A stretch of 64,000 bases of DNA from Levilactobacillus namurensis (GTDB lineage Bacteria; Bacillota; Bacilli; Lactobacillales; Lactobacillaceae). The position numbers were made by a program, and so were the translations under genes. The notes below the pieces were generated by a model, which was given only the letters and a program-made list of their open reading frames with translations, was not told where the DNA came from and made no database searches. Shown piece after piece: positions 1 to 7,861 of the stretch. The DNA lies in NCBI RefSeq assembly GCF_032197885.1, contig NZ_CP134159.1, positions 2,356,001 through 2,420,000 on the forward strand. Direction: 5' to 3'. Position 1 is the first letter of the stretch. The number at the start of each line of letters is the position of its first letter.

Positions 1-307
1 GGTCCGCCACCGTGGGCGGGGCACTCGGCGCCGGCGGCCGTTGCAGTGCCGGTCCTAGATACCGGTCGACTAACTGGCGATACCGTTGTCGACGCCGGTA
101 CGCATCTAGGTACGTCGACCAAGCCACCCGGTACAGGTACGGCCGGAGCTTTTCCGGCGGTAGGACCAGGTCGCTTTCCAAGACCTTCACGAACATGTCC
201 TGCACGATGTCCGCTGCGGTCTCCGGGTCGGCCCCCCGACTGACCAAGTACCGCCGAATCTCAACGGCCAGCTGGGCCACCAGTGTCTCGTAATCTGCTA
301 AATTCAC
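1..307 (-). CDS. ECF-type RNA polymerase sigma factor, C-terminus cut by window edge
   Basis: About 102 N-terminal residues are visible. They resemble sigma-70 region 2: a helix with DPETAADIVQDMFVKVLE (residues about 27-44), then an R-P-Y-L-Y-R-V-A-W stretch and DAYRRRQRYR, the usual end of region 2. The start is GTG at 307, preceded by a strong GGGGGGAGGAAGC ribosome site. Region 4 lies outside the window, so the identification rests on region 2 only. Lactobacillus sigma factors of this size usually sit beside an anti-sigma or membrane protein; that neighbour cannot be seen. Confidence 0.72.
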   Translation of the reverse strand, partial: MNLADYETLVAQLAVEIRRYLVSRGADPETAADIVQDMFVKVLESDLVLPPEKLRPYLYRVAWSTYLDAYRRRQRYRQLVDRYLGPALQRPPAPSAPPTVAD

Positions 308-457
308 GCTTCCTCCCCCCCTGCTCACTAAGTTAACGAACGACTTCCCCGTAAAGTCACGCTTTTTCCGCAATTCGTTGGCAATGATCTCCACCCAGTC
401 TACCCGTTTGATTGGGCCACCGCGGGGTTCACGCAGTTTTAGAAGCTTCAGCCCACA

Positions 458-498
458 AAAATGGGGCCTCAGAAAATAAATTTCTGAGGCCCCATTTT
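458..498. terminator. bidirectional intrinsic terminator
   Basis: An 18-bp perfect stem (458-475 with 481-498) with a 5-nt loop has A and T runs on both sides. It lies 26 bases downstream of the Spx-like gene and upstream of the sigma factor gene. Confidence 0.85.
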
Positions 499-523
499 AC
501 GGAATGACAATCAACTCATTGCT

Positions 524-952
524 CTAAGCGGGTGAAACACCTAACGCGTTCTTGGTGCCGTTTAGAATCTTGAAGAAGCCCGCCAACTCCTTCTTCCGGT
601 ACGATGCCGGCACAAATTCCCGAATGGTTTCCAAGTCGAAACCGGTCGCTAACTTGTTCTGGTCCACCACAATCGGGTTCTTTAAGATCCCCGGATTATT
701 CTGTAAGAGTTCGACCAATTCATTCATGCCCATGTCCTGAACGGACGTTGGCAGAGCCTTGTAGGCCTTGGAACGGGTCGAAATCAAGTCATCAGTTCCT
801 GATTCCGTCAGAGACAACATCTTGAGAATTTCTTCGCGGGTCAGCGCTTGTTTTTTAATATCTTGCGTGGTAAAGATTGCGTCGTGGTTAGCGAGCCATT
901 TCATTGCTTTAGTCACCGCAGTGGTCTTCGCGTGAAAGTACATTTTAATCAT
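524..952 (-). CDS. Spx/ArsC-family regulator lacking the CXXC redox switch
   Basis: 142 aa, thioredoxin-fold ArsC/Spx family. Family proteins bind the RNA polymerase alpha C-terminal domain. The N-terminus reads MIKMYFHAKTTAVTKA, where classical Spx has a CXXC pair, so the disulfide switch is absent. The rest (KxxALTREEILKMLSLTESG, NPGILKNPIVVDQ, GFDLETIREFVP) follows Spx. I chose the ATG at 952 because GGAGGG precedes it; an in-frame ATG at 967 lies upstream of that site. A CIRCE-like operator lies in the 5' leader, pointing to HrcA heat-shock control. Function beyond family level is inferred. Confidence 0.85.
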   Translation of the reverse strand: MIKMYFHAKTTAVTKAMKWLANHDAIFTTQDIKKQALTREEILKMLSLTESGTDDLISTRSKAYKALPTSVQDMGMNELVELLQNNPGILKNPIVVDQNKLATGFDLETIREFVPASYRKKELAGFFKILNGTKNALGVSPA

Positions 953-997
953 AGAATCGCCCTCCAATTAGTCTGCCTGTCGATGAGGTACTTGAGA

Positions 998-1040
998 TTA
1001 GCACTCTATTAGTTGAGTGCTAATTATGGTAACCATTGTA
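998..1040 (-). promoter_or_regulatory. CIRCE-like (HrcA) operator with upstream -10 box
   Basis: TTAGCACTC and GAGTGCTAA are perfect CIRCE half-sites at 998-1006 and 1015-1023. The spacer is 8 nt, where the classical element has 9. On the minus strand a TACAAT -10 box (1040-1035) precedes it, so the operator falls in the early transcribed leader, the usual CIRCE position. The -35 is weak. Confidence 0.82.
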
Positions 1041-1476
1041 CACCACAATCCTAGATGATGAAACCCATAATACTCGACTTAGCCGGCATTTAAGTAATTC
1101 TCAACTTTTAACAAACTAGCCATAGCCGCTAGGATTACCGTTATATCAAGCTTAGCAGGATAATCCGACGCTTCTTCGCCCGAAATTTGAAGATTTCTTG
1201 AAGATTGGAAAGGGTTTCATTTTTAAGGTCAAAAAAGGAACCATGGCCGTTCTTTTCAATTTATGGGATACCTGCTTGATTGATAGGATTCAAAACGGCA
1301 AGTTTTAAAATCTAGTTGGTCACTCTGGCAAGGTGAACTTTCGACCAGCAACTAAAGACTTTTCGATATCTCGAAACATCAAACAGTCCCCCTAGAGTTG
1401 CTAGCTGAAATAACAATCTTTCACCTATCACCCCCAGGGGGACTATCGTGTTGACTCTTTTGTTAAATTCTGATGC
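1041..1476. other. gene-free stretch
   Basis: No supported ORF. The only structure seen is an interrupted inverted repeat, AGTCCCCCT near 1386 with AGGGGGACT near 1436, just past the 3' end of the beta-helix gene. It may act as a weak terminator on the minus strand. Confidence 0.4.
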
Positions 1477-3318
1477 CTAGTTCCCTAAATCAAAAGCGCT
1501 GGCTCGGGTCCAAAGACCGTTGCTCATCCGGTAGTACACGGTCTGGTGCCCGTTAGCATCCGTCCGGTAAGCCCGGTTGGTAATCATGTACGTCCGCTTC
1601 GGCAAGTCCGCCGTGGTCCCCTTCAGCTTTGCTAACAAAGGATCGTTGAACGGCCGCGTGTAGACGGGGTAGACCTTCATCAAGGTCAACTCATTTTCGT
1701 AGTCTTGCACGTCGAACTTGTTGAATTCCAAAGCACCCGTCCGAATCCAGTACTTCGTGGTCGACTTCTTGGAGAAGCGGATCCGGTACCACTTACCCGT
1801 ATCGGCTTGGGCCCGCATGTCGATGTAGACCCGCTTGTTCTTCAGCTTCTTCCAGTCGAACTTCATGATGTTCCAGTTCTTGTGCCCCCGAACATGGTTG
1901 TACAGGGAGTACTTCTTGTAGTTGCTCTTCAACTGTGCGTTTTGCGTATCCAGCCCAGCATAGTACTTTTCTTCCTTGTTGGTCTGCTTACGCTTCTTCA
2001 ACTTCTGCGCTGGCTTCTTCTTAGCCGGTTTCTTGTTTGGCTTGACCGTGGTCTCGGAGATTGGCTTTTGCGGCGTGACCGTGGTGGTGGTAAACGGCGC
2101 AATGGTGGTCTTGTTATCCCCAATCTTAATCTTCGAACCCGTTAACGCGAAGTTACTAGAGACGAAGGTCGCCCCGTTCTTCTGGGTGGTAATCTTGTTA
2201 CCCTTAATGGTGATGTCTGACATCGGATTATCATCCGTCTTCCCGGCATCCAAGTAGATATATTGCTTGGTTGGGTTGACGTTGATGAATTCGTTATCCG
2301 TGATGTTCAAGTTCTTCATGTCGTAAGACGGTTCGGAGTTATACAAGTAGATGTAGTTCCCAGAACCTAAGACCCGTTGATTGATGAACTTGTTACCGGA
2401 GATCCACAGGTCGGAAATACCCTTGAAGTGAATCGTGGCGGACCCATCGTCCAATAACGGCTTGGGGTCAACCACCGTGTTGTTGGTAAAGTGCACGTCG
2501 TGAATGATGCCCGCTGCACCGTGCTTGTAAATCGAGTGTTCCCCAATCGGGTTCGGCGCGTAGGATTGGACTTGGCCGGATTCACGCGTCACTGGCAAGA
2601 ACTGGTTACTGTCCACGTTAACGTCGTAGGATGGCAAGTTATCGTACTTGTCGCCCGCCAACTTGTAGGACATCGCCTTTTTGTTCGAATAGTCGACTTG
2701 AATGGCTTCCTTGTAGTCCTTAGAGCCGTTGAAACCGGTAAAGACCGAGTTCAAGACGTCAATGTTATGACTACCGTCAATATCTATGTAGTGTCCAGTT
2801 GGTGATTCGGCATTGTCGAAGACACAGCCATCAAACGTCACGTTCTTCGCGTGATGGATACTCTGGACGAAGACACTTTGGCCGTCTTCCGTGTTATCCC
2901 CTTGGAACGTCGCACCCTTCCAGGTCACGTCCGAGATACCGCCATCATAACCGGCCGACGGACTCGGGTAAGCGAAGTTCAACCGATTACCATCCGTGAT
3001 CCGGAAGACGGCATCCTTATCGAACTTAAATGTAATATTCGAATGTAAAACCACGTGGCCGGAGTCAAAGACGTACGTCCCCTTAGGCACGTGCACTGTG
3101 ACGTGACCGTGGTCCCACTTATCCAACATATGCTGGAACGCGTCGTTGTTGATCGTCTTGGCATCCCCAACCATGCCTTGATGCTTCGCGTTCACCGTGG
3201 TATCCGCGTAAGCGACAGTCTCCGTAGCGGTCGTCGGTAGGGTCGTGAGGCCCACGACCCCCAATAAGGCGACTCCCACAGCCACTGCAGCTGTCAGATA
3301 GTTCTTCCTCAAATTCAA
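1477..3318 (-). CDS. secreted right-handed beta-helix (pectate-lyase-like fold) surface protein
   Basis: 613 aa. A signal peptide is clear: basic MNLRKNY, a hydrophobic core, and probable cleavage after VAYA. Residues about 60-370 show repeated coils of the kind ITFKFDKDAVFRIT, NVTFDGCVFDN, NIDVLNSVFTG, DVHFTNNTVV and LNITDNEFINV, typical of parallel beta-helices. A lysine- and threonine-rich linker follows (PKKPAKKKPAQKLKKRK), then a C-terminal part of about 170 aa with YSLYNHV, WYRIRF and YYRMSNGLWTRASAF units, like cell-wall-attaching repeats. There is no LPXTG. I prefer the TTG start at 3318, placed after GGAGGGG, over the ATG at 3336 that overlaps it. The substrate, if it is an enzyme, is unknown; adhesion is equally possible. 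Confidence 0.75.
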   Translation of the reverse strand: MNLRKNYLTAAVAVGVALLGVVGLTTLPTTATETVAYADTTVNAKHQGMVGDAKTINNDAFQHMLDKWDHGHVTVHVPKGTYVFDSGHVVLHSNITFKFDKDAVFRITDGNRLNFAYPSPSAGYDGGISDVTWKGATFQGDNTEDGQSVFVQSIHHAKNVTFDGCVFDNAESPTGHYIDIDGSHNIDVLNSVFTGFNGSKDYKEAIQVDYSNKKAMSYKLAGDKYDNLPSYDVNVDSNQFLPVTRESGQVQSYAPNPIGEHSIYKHGAAGIIHDVHFTNNTVVDPKPLLDDGSATIHFKGISDLWISGNKFINQRVLGSGNYIYLYNSEPSYDMKNLNITDNEFINVNPTKQYIYLDAGKTDDNPMSDITIKGNKITTQKNGATFVSSNFALTGSKIKIGDNKTTIAPFTTTTVTPQKPISETTVKPNKKPAKKKPAQKLKKRKQTNKEEKYYAGLDTQNAQLKSNYKKYSLYNHVRGHKNWNIMKFDWKKLKNKRVYIDMRAQADTGKWYRIRFSKKSTTKYWIRTGALEFNKFDVQDYENELTLMKVYPVYTRPFNDPLLAKLKGTTADLPKRTYMITNRAYRTDANGHQTVYYRMSNGLWTRASAFDLGN

Positions 3319-3465
3319 AAAAGCCCCTCCATTCACTAAATCTTTCTATACCCCCACAGTATAAGCTAATCCAAGAAAGTGATGGGTCAACTTAACCGAA
3401 TTGTTACAGAAATGAAAGATTCCGTGCCTAGAAGAGCCGTGAATTTGATGATAATTGCGTCTAAT

Positions 3466-3849
3466 TTACATCAAGCTGGTGATATCTGCGTGCAATTGGT
3501 TCAAGCGATCAACCACTTGGCCCCGCACTTGGGTGTAGACCTTGACCCCATCCGGTGTCAGCTTGAGGTTGTGTTGCCGCCGGTCAATCGTGGAGGCAAT
3601 ACTTTCGATCAGCCCCGCCCGTAATAACCGGGAGATCTGACCGGAAATCATGGACTTGGAAACGCCGATTTGGTTGGCAAACTTGGTCGGCGTGAAGTCT
3701 TCCCGCTGATCCGTGATGGCGTGTAACAGATTAAACTGTTCCAAAGAAATCGTGATTTCCTCCGTCTTAATCGTCGTTACTGGCCGCATAATCTTTTGTA
3801 ATTGAGAAAACCATTCTAAGGATTGGCCCAAGTCGTTTGTTTGCGTCAT
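3466..3849 (-). CDS. MarR-family transcriptional regulator
   Basis: 127 aa winged-helix protein. The recognition region FTPTKFANQIGVSKSMISGQISRLLRAGLIE is followed by the wing STIDRRQHNLKLTPDG with the family DRR motif. The start ATG at 3849 follows AAAGGAAGAG at a workable distance; an upstream in-frame start would read through that site. It lies upstream of the beta-helix gene in the same direction, but a gap of about 150 bases makes co-transcription uncertain. Ligand and targets are unknown. Confidence 0.85.
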   Translation of the reverse strand: MTQTNDLGQSLEWFSQLQKIMRPVTTIKTEEITISLEQFNLLHAITDQREDFTPTKFANQIGVSKSMISGQISRLLRAGLIESIASTIDRRQHNLKLTPDGVKVYTQVRGQVVDRLNQLHADITSLM

Positions 3850-4124
3850 ATTGTCTACTCTTCCTTTCAAATTCTGCACTGTATTGCCTAGCTGTTACTA
3901 TTCTGACCCACTAACCGTTTATTATAACCGTTATTTTCAGCCTTTATGTTACCTTTTGATTAATAGTTTATAGCATTGTAAATGAAAAAACTAGTTATCT
4001 GTCGTTTCTTCATACTTTTTTCAAAAATCTTCTGCCGTTATTCTGGTCCCCCAAACATCCCCGTAACCAGCGTCCCGTCTACCGTTATCCGGAATGTGTC
4101 CGGTCACCGATTCACGCGGAACCG
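3850..4124. other. divergent intergenic region
   Basis: AT-rich spacer between the MarR gene and the HAD phosphatase gene. Apart from the phosphatase promoter at its right end I see no ORF, repeat or strong hairpin. Confidence 0.4.
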
Positions 4125-4153
4125 TTGAACTTCGCGCAAAAACTTCGTATTAT
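4125..4153 (+). promoter_or_regulatory. sigma-A promoter of the HAD phosphatase gene
   Basis: TTGAAC (4125-4130) and TATTAT (4148-4153) are separated by 17 bases, with AGAAGGAGC and the ATG at 4185 downstream. Confidence 0.7.
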
Positions 4154-4184
4154 TGACGTAATAATTGACCAGAAGGAGCTCAGT

Positions 4185-5003
4185 ATGCCAAAAATCAAAA
4201 TGATTGCCACCGACGTCGACGGGACGTTCCTGAATCACGACCGCGACTATAACCACGCGCGGTTCGCACAACAGCTGCAACGCCTCATCGCCGCCAACAT
4301 TCGCTTCGTGGTCGCCAGTGGGAACCACTTAGGCCACCTGCACAAGGTCTTTGCACCGACGCCGGCCGTTCAGACCTTCGTCGCTGAAAACGGCGGTCTG
4401 ATTGTCGACCACGGTCAAACACTGTTCGAAACGGCCATTCCGTTGCCGACCGTGCGCGAAGTCGTCCACGCCATCCTAGCCGATGACACCATCCGGCCCC
4501 AAGTCTTACGCCTATCCGGTGCTCATGGGACCTACGTTGTTCAGGGGAATCAGCCCTTAGATCCAGATGCCCAGGACTACTTCATCGACAACTTAGTCAC
4601 GGTCCCCGACTTGTTGATCGTGGACGACACCATCTACAAGATCAACGGCGAATGGCCCAACGACTCGATCCAAACCATGGCCGCCAAGTTGAATCAGCGG
4701 TTCCCGCAACAGATTCACGCGACCGCCAGCGGCTTCGGCAGTATCGACATCATCGCGCCCCACATGAACAAGGCCATCGGAATCACCCAATTGGCACAGG
4801 CCTGGGGAATTGCCCCCAGCGAGATTGCCGCTTTCGGCGATAACGACAACGACCAAGAAATGCTGCGCCACGTGGGACTAGGGGTCGCCATGCGCAACGG
4901 GACCGATTCGGTCAAGCGCGTTGCCAACCTCCTCACACCCACGGACAACGACCACGATGGGGTCCTCAACGTCATCGACGCCATTTTAGCCGATGAAGTT
5001 TAA
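4185..5003 (+). CDS. Cof-type HAD-superfamily sugar phosphatase
   Basis: 272 aa, class IIB HAD hydrolase. Motif I is DVDGTF near residue 10 (nucleophile and acid/base aspartates). Motif II is the serine in VVASGNH. Motif III/IV is K-A-I-G followed by AAFGDNDNDQEML, which binds magnesium. Length and order fit cytosolic Cof/YbjI-type phosphatases acting on sugar phosphates or FMN. The ATG at 4185 follows AGAAGGAGC; the longer frame from 4125 starts inside the -35 box. Single-gene unit with its own promoter and a downstream hairpin. The exact substrate cannot be read from sequence. Confidence 0.88.
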   Translation: MPKIKMIATDVDGTFLNHDRDYNHARFAQQLQRLIAANIRFVVASGNHLGHLHKVFAPTPAVQTFVAENGGLIVDHGQTLFETAIPLPTVREVVHAILADDTIRPQVLRLSGAHGTYVVQGNQPLDPDAQDYFIDNLVTVPDLLIVDDTIYKINGEWPNDSIQTMAAKLNQRFPQQIHATASGFGSIDIIAPHMNKAIGITQLAQAWGIAPSEIAAFGDNDNDQEMLRHVGLGVAMRNGTDSVKRVANLLTPTDNDHDGVLNVIDAILADEV

Positions 5004-5019
5004 CCCTAACTAAACCTGC

Positions 5020-5053
5020 AGGACGGTTAACCCCTTGGTTAATCGTCCTTTTT
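5020..5053. terminator. bidirectional terminator between convergent genes
   Basis: A 12-bp stem (5020-5031 with 5038-5049, one G-T pair) is followed by TTTTT. It overlaps the last codons of the hydrolase gene on the other strand. Confidence 0.75.
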
Positions 5054-5863
5054 GAGTGACCACAAAAGGCGGGCAATCAGCCGCCACATCCGCAAGGTTG
5101 AATGTAGCTGACCGTGACCCACTCCCTGAACGGGATACTCGTGATACCTTACAGGCGATTGGGCGACCACCTGCCGCAAGGGCGTGGCTTGGCCCACCGG
5201 CACCTCACCATCCGTCTGGCGCCCCGCTAACAGGCCGTAGACGTTATGGATCTCCGCTCCCGCGTTGGCCCAGAGGTTCTGCCGCCCCGCTAAGAGGTGC
5301 CGGTAGGCGGGATCAGGTGCCGTCAGCGACGGTGCTTCGTTGACCGGCGTGCCCAGTAACACCAAACGGTGCAACCGGGGCAACGTCGGGTCGGCCCCGT
5401 CGTTGACCAGACTGTGAACCATCGCACTGCCACCCCATGAATGGGCCACGGCGTTATAGGCCGTGACACCGTAGCGCTGCTTGAGGGCGCGCAGGATCTG
5501 GGTGACCCAGCGAATCTGTTGCCGGTAATCCTTAGTCAGGTTCCGGTCGAACAAGACCTGAATGGTGGGGTTGGCCGCACCGGCTGGCCAATGACCCGTG
5601 ACCCGCAAGTGCCCCTGATAATCGACCCGAATCGTCAGGACTTTGGCGGCATACCCCTGCTGGGCAAACCACCGTAACATGCCATTATAAGTCCAGGCAT
5701 TACCGCCCCAGCCAGGAATGAACAAGGTCGGCACGGTCGTGACCTGAATCCCCGCACGACGATACCGCCGATTGCGCGGACGGATGGCCCGCCGGCTCAA
5801 CTCGTGATAAGCCAACCAGGCACCACCCAGTAAAACCGGTAACCACTGCCACTTACTCCTCAA
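5039..5863 (-). CDS. alpha/beta-hydrolase, DUF915-like, membrane-anchored or secreted
   Basis: 274 aa. An N-terminal hydrophobic segment (LPVLLGGAWLAYH) follows a basic start. The oxyanion region is LFIPGWGGNAWTYN, the nucleophile elbow AHSWGGS has Ser about 142, and a late GVGHGQLH supplies the likely histidine. The start is TTG at 5863 behind AGGGGGGAC. Two further proteins in this window (30224-31114 and 44604-45506) share the layout, with the nucleophile at about the same residue. The family is common at the lactobacillus surface; substrates are largely undefined. Confidence 0.8.
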   Translation of the reverse strand: MRSKWQWLPVLLGGAWLAYHELSRRAIRPRNRRYRRAGIQVTTVPTLFIPGWGGNAWTYNGMLRWFAQQGYAAKVLTIRVDYQGHLRVTGHWPAGAANPTIQVLFDRNLTKDYRQQIRWVTQILRALKQRYGVTAYNAVAHSWGGSAMVHSLVNDGADPTLPRLHRLVLLGTPVNEAPSLTAPDPAYRHLLAGRQNLWANAGAEIHNVYGLLAGRQTDGEVPVGQATPLRQVVAQSPVRYHEYPVQGVGHGQLHSTLRMWRLIARLLWSLKKDD

Positions 5864-6076
5864 GGCTGTCCCCCCTAAACCTGTATATTATGCCAGTTTT
5901 TTTAATTGTGCACAAGAGAAAATTTGTTACGCAAATATTCGGGCTTATTAACTAAATTATATCAAAATTTATCCGCATAAAATTTTCATGCTACCCTAGA
6001 ACGGTTAATCCCCGTGCCCATTAGTTTAGCTTACCACTTTCCCACCAGACTGGTCGCGTTGGGCTGCGAATTCGAG

Positions 6077-6130
6077 TTGACAATTGTCCGTATAAAAAAT
6101 AAAATAGAAGTTAAATTGAAACCGCTTTTA
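6077..6130 (+). promoter_or_regulatory. galM promoter with cre-like CcpA site
   Basis: TTGACA (6077-6082), 17-bp spacer, TAAAAT (6100-6105). TTGAAACCGCTTTTA at 6116-6130 matches the cre consensus WTGNAANCGNWNNCW with one mismatch and sits just past the start site, a road-block position. Confidence 0.75.
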
Positions 6131-6154
6131 TTTTAAAGAAATCGAGGAATCACA

Positions 6155-7189
6155 ATGCAAACGACCACTAAAGAATGGGATACTTATCAGAATCAACCTG
6201 TGACAGAATATACGATAGAAAATGACCACGGGGTCCAATTATCCGTCCTCAGCTGGGGCGCCACGTTGCATCACCTGAACGTGCCTAGCGCCAACGGGTC
6301 CAAGAACTTGGTGCTATCTTATCACAAGATGGCCGACTACCTGGACAATCCGTTCTACGTCTGCATGGGCATCGGCCGGACCGGTGGCCGGATCCGACGC
6401 GGGACCTTCCCGTTAGGTGGCAAGACCTACCACGTTGACGCGAATGAAGGGCAAAACACCCTGCACGGTGGCCCCCACGGCTTCAACACGGTCAACTGGG
6501 CCGGGAGCCTGGACACTAGTGACCCCGATGCCGCTAAGATTGTCTTGACTCACACCTTCACCAGCACCGCCGATTCCTACCCTGGCGACCTGGACGCGAA
6601 GTTGATCTACGGGCTGGACAACGACGACCACGTGACGTTAACCTTCGAGGCCACGGCCAAGACCGACACCACGGTCTTCAACCCCACGGCACACCTCTAC
6701 TTCAACCTTAGCGATGACCAACTGATTACCGGACAGACCTTACAGGTCAACAGTGACGACCACCTGGACTTAGACGGTGAGAAGTTGCCAACTGGTAAGT
6801 TGATTGCCAACGCCAACACGCCGTTCGACTTCAAGGCGGGGCAAAACTTGGGTAGCGCTATCCGGGGAATGCAAGAAACCACGGAAAAGGGCTTCGACGA
6901 TGTCTACCACGTGGTCCCCGCAGCGGATCACACCATCGCCAAGCTAAGCGACCCGCAATCTAAGCGTAGCGTCACCATCAAGTCGGACCGCAACGGGTTA
7001 GTGGTCTTCACCGCCAACTCCTTCACCAACGACCTCAAGTTGGCCGCCGGTGCTGGTCAGCCTTACATGGGTGTGGCCCTGGAACCACAAACGTTGCCTG
7101 ACTCCATGAACCACCCCGAGTTCGGCGACGTGACCCTGCCAGCTGGGCAGACGCAACAGTACCATATCAGTTACGACTTAACTTATTAA
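6155..7189 (+). CDS. galM: aldose 1-epimerase (mutarotase)
   Basis: 344 aa, the usual length. It interconverts alpha and beta anomers of glucose or galactose in the cytosol. Family signatures seen: GRTGGRIRRGTF, N-T-L-H-G-G-PHGFN, NPTAHLYFNLS (with the catalytic histidine), and a C-terminal GVALEPQTLPDS with the catalytic glutamate. GAGGAA lies 6 bases before the ATG. Monocistronic with its own promoter, cre and terminator. The mutarotase fits the nearby maltose phosphorylase, which releases beta-glucose 1-phosphate and glucose. Confidence 0.95.
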   Translation: MQTTTKEWDTYQNQPVTEYTIENDHGVQLSVLSWGATLHHLNVPSANGSKNLVLSYHKMADYLDNPFYVCMGIGRTGGRIRRGTFPLGGKTYHVDANEGQNTLHGGPHGFNTVNWAGSLDTSDPDAAKIVLTHTFTSTADSYPGDLDAKLIYGLDNDDHVTLTFEATAKTDTTVFNPTAHLYFNLSDDQLITGQTLQVNSDDHLDLDGEKLPTGKLIANANTPFDFKAGQNLGSAIRGMQETTEKGFDDVYHVVPAADHTIAKLSDPQSKRSVTIKSDRNGLVVFTANSFTNDLKLAAGAGQPYMGVALEPQTLPDSMNHPEFGDVTLPAGQTQQYHISYDLTY

Positions 7190-7197
7190 TTCCTGCT

Positions 7198-7229
7198 AAT
7201 CCGTCATGCTTCGGTATGGCGGATTTTTA
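7198..7229 (+). terminator. galM terminator
   Basis: A 10-bp stem (7198-7207 with 7216-7225) and a short loop are followed by TTTTT. Confidence 0.8.
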
Positions 7230-7298
7230 ATACCACTAGCCAAAGGGCGGTAACGTGGCTAGTCTTTCCCATCTTTTAACAAAAAGTAAGCAAAATGA

Positions 7299-7349
7299 TT
7301 GACCCACGATACCCCCTATGGTAATTTAGATGGGCACGATTAATCATTA
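7299..7349 (+). promoter_or_regulatory. rpsN promoter with possible Zur-type palindrome
   Basis: TTGACC (7299-7304), 17-bp spacer, TAATTT (7322-7327). The palindrome TAATCATTA at 7341-7349 lies in the transcription-start region and matches the centre of the Bacillus Zur box TAATNATTA, but the outer arms are poor. Zinc control is inferred from the gene type. Confidence 0.45.
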
Positions 7350-7374
7350 CTTTAGTGAAAGGAGTTTTTCTCGA

Positions 7375-7644
7375 ATGGCAAAGAAGTCCAAGATTGCAAA
7401 GGAAAAGAAGATTGAAGCGACCGTCGCCAAGTACGCTGACCGGCGGGCCGAACTTAAGGCAGCTGGGGATTACGCGGCTTTGGCCCTGTTACCCCGGAAC
7501 GCTTCGCCCGTCCGGATCCATCACCGGGACCACCTCGATGGTCGGCCACACGCCTACATGCGTAAGTTTGGCCTCTCCCGGCTGAACTTCCGGGAATTGG
7601 CCCACAAGGGTCAGATTCCGGGCGTCAAGAAAGCCAGCTGGTAA
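7375..7644 (+). CDS. rpsN: 30S ribosomal protein S14, zinc-independent (C-) paralogue
   Basis: 89 aa, starting [12 protein letters not shown] behind GAAAGGAG. The signature [21 protein letters not shown] is present in the variant [21 protein letters not shown], and no CXXC zinc pairs occur anywhere. It is therefore the longer C- form, not the 61-aa zinc-ribbon form of the S10 operon. In Firmicutes this form replaces the zinc protein during zinc limitation. Monocistronic, with a structured 3' region before its terminator. Confidence 0.95.
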   Translation: MAKKSKIAKEKKIEATVAKYADRRAELKAAGDYAALALLPRNASPVRIHHRDHLDGRPHAYMRKFGLSRLNFRELAHKGQIPGVKKASW

Positions 7645-7654
7645 GATCAGTTGC

Positions 7655-7742
7655 GCACCGAACGCGTTGTGATCCGCGGTTGTGGTCTCAACGCGTCTAC
7701 CAAGCCTGTTCGGCCCGACACTTCTATCGGTGCACCGAACAG
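7655..7742 (+). other. structured RNA region downstream of rpsN
   Basis: Two strong hairpins lie in tandem between the rpsN stop and its terminator: ACGCGTTG/CAACGCGT (7662-7669, 7689-7696) and CTGTTCGG/CCGAACAG (7706-7713, 7735-7742). GCACCGAAC occurs twice (7655-7663 and 7732-7740) while GTTCGG occurs once, so GTTCGG can pair with either copy. Could be a 3'-UTR-derived RNA or a processing element. Confidence 0.45.
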
Positions 7743-7760
7743 TTAACCCCAATCAAACCA

Positions 7761-7789
7761 ATCCTCACCCGCGTGGTGGGGATTTTTTT
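7761..7789 (+). terminator. rpsN terminator
   Basis: A 9-bp stem ATCCTCACC/GGTGGGGAT with a CGCGT loop is followed by seven T. Confidence 0.88.
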
Positions 7790-7795
7790 CGTGGT

Positions 7796-7824
7796 TTGAC
7801 ACCCCCCGCCGATTTCCGTAGACT
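7796..7824 (+). promoter_or_regulatory. promoter of the 7862 gene
   Basis: TTGACA (7796-7801), 17-bp C-rich spacer, TAGACT (7819-7824), directly after the rpsN terminator. Confidence 0.7.
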
Positions 7825-7861
7825 GAGGGTTAATCACACTTTAAGAAGGAAGTTCACAACT

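Noticed and set aside
1..293. Plus-strand frames over the first 300 bases
   Set aside because: They are shadows of the minus-strand sigma factor frame, which has a strong ribosome site and conserved region 2 residues.
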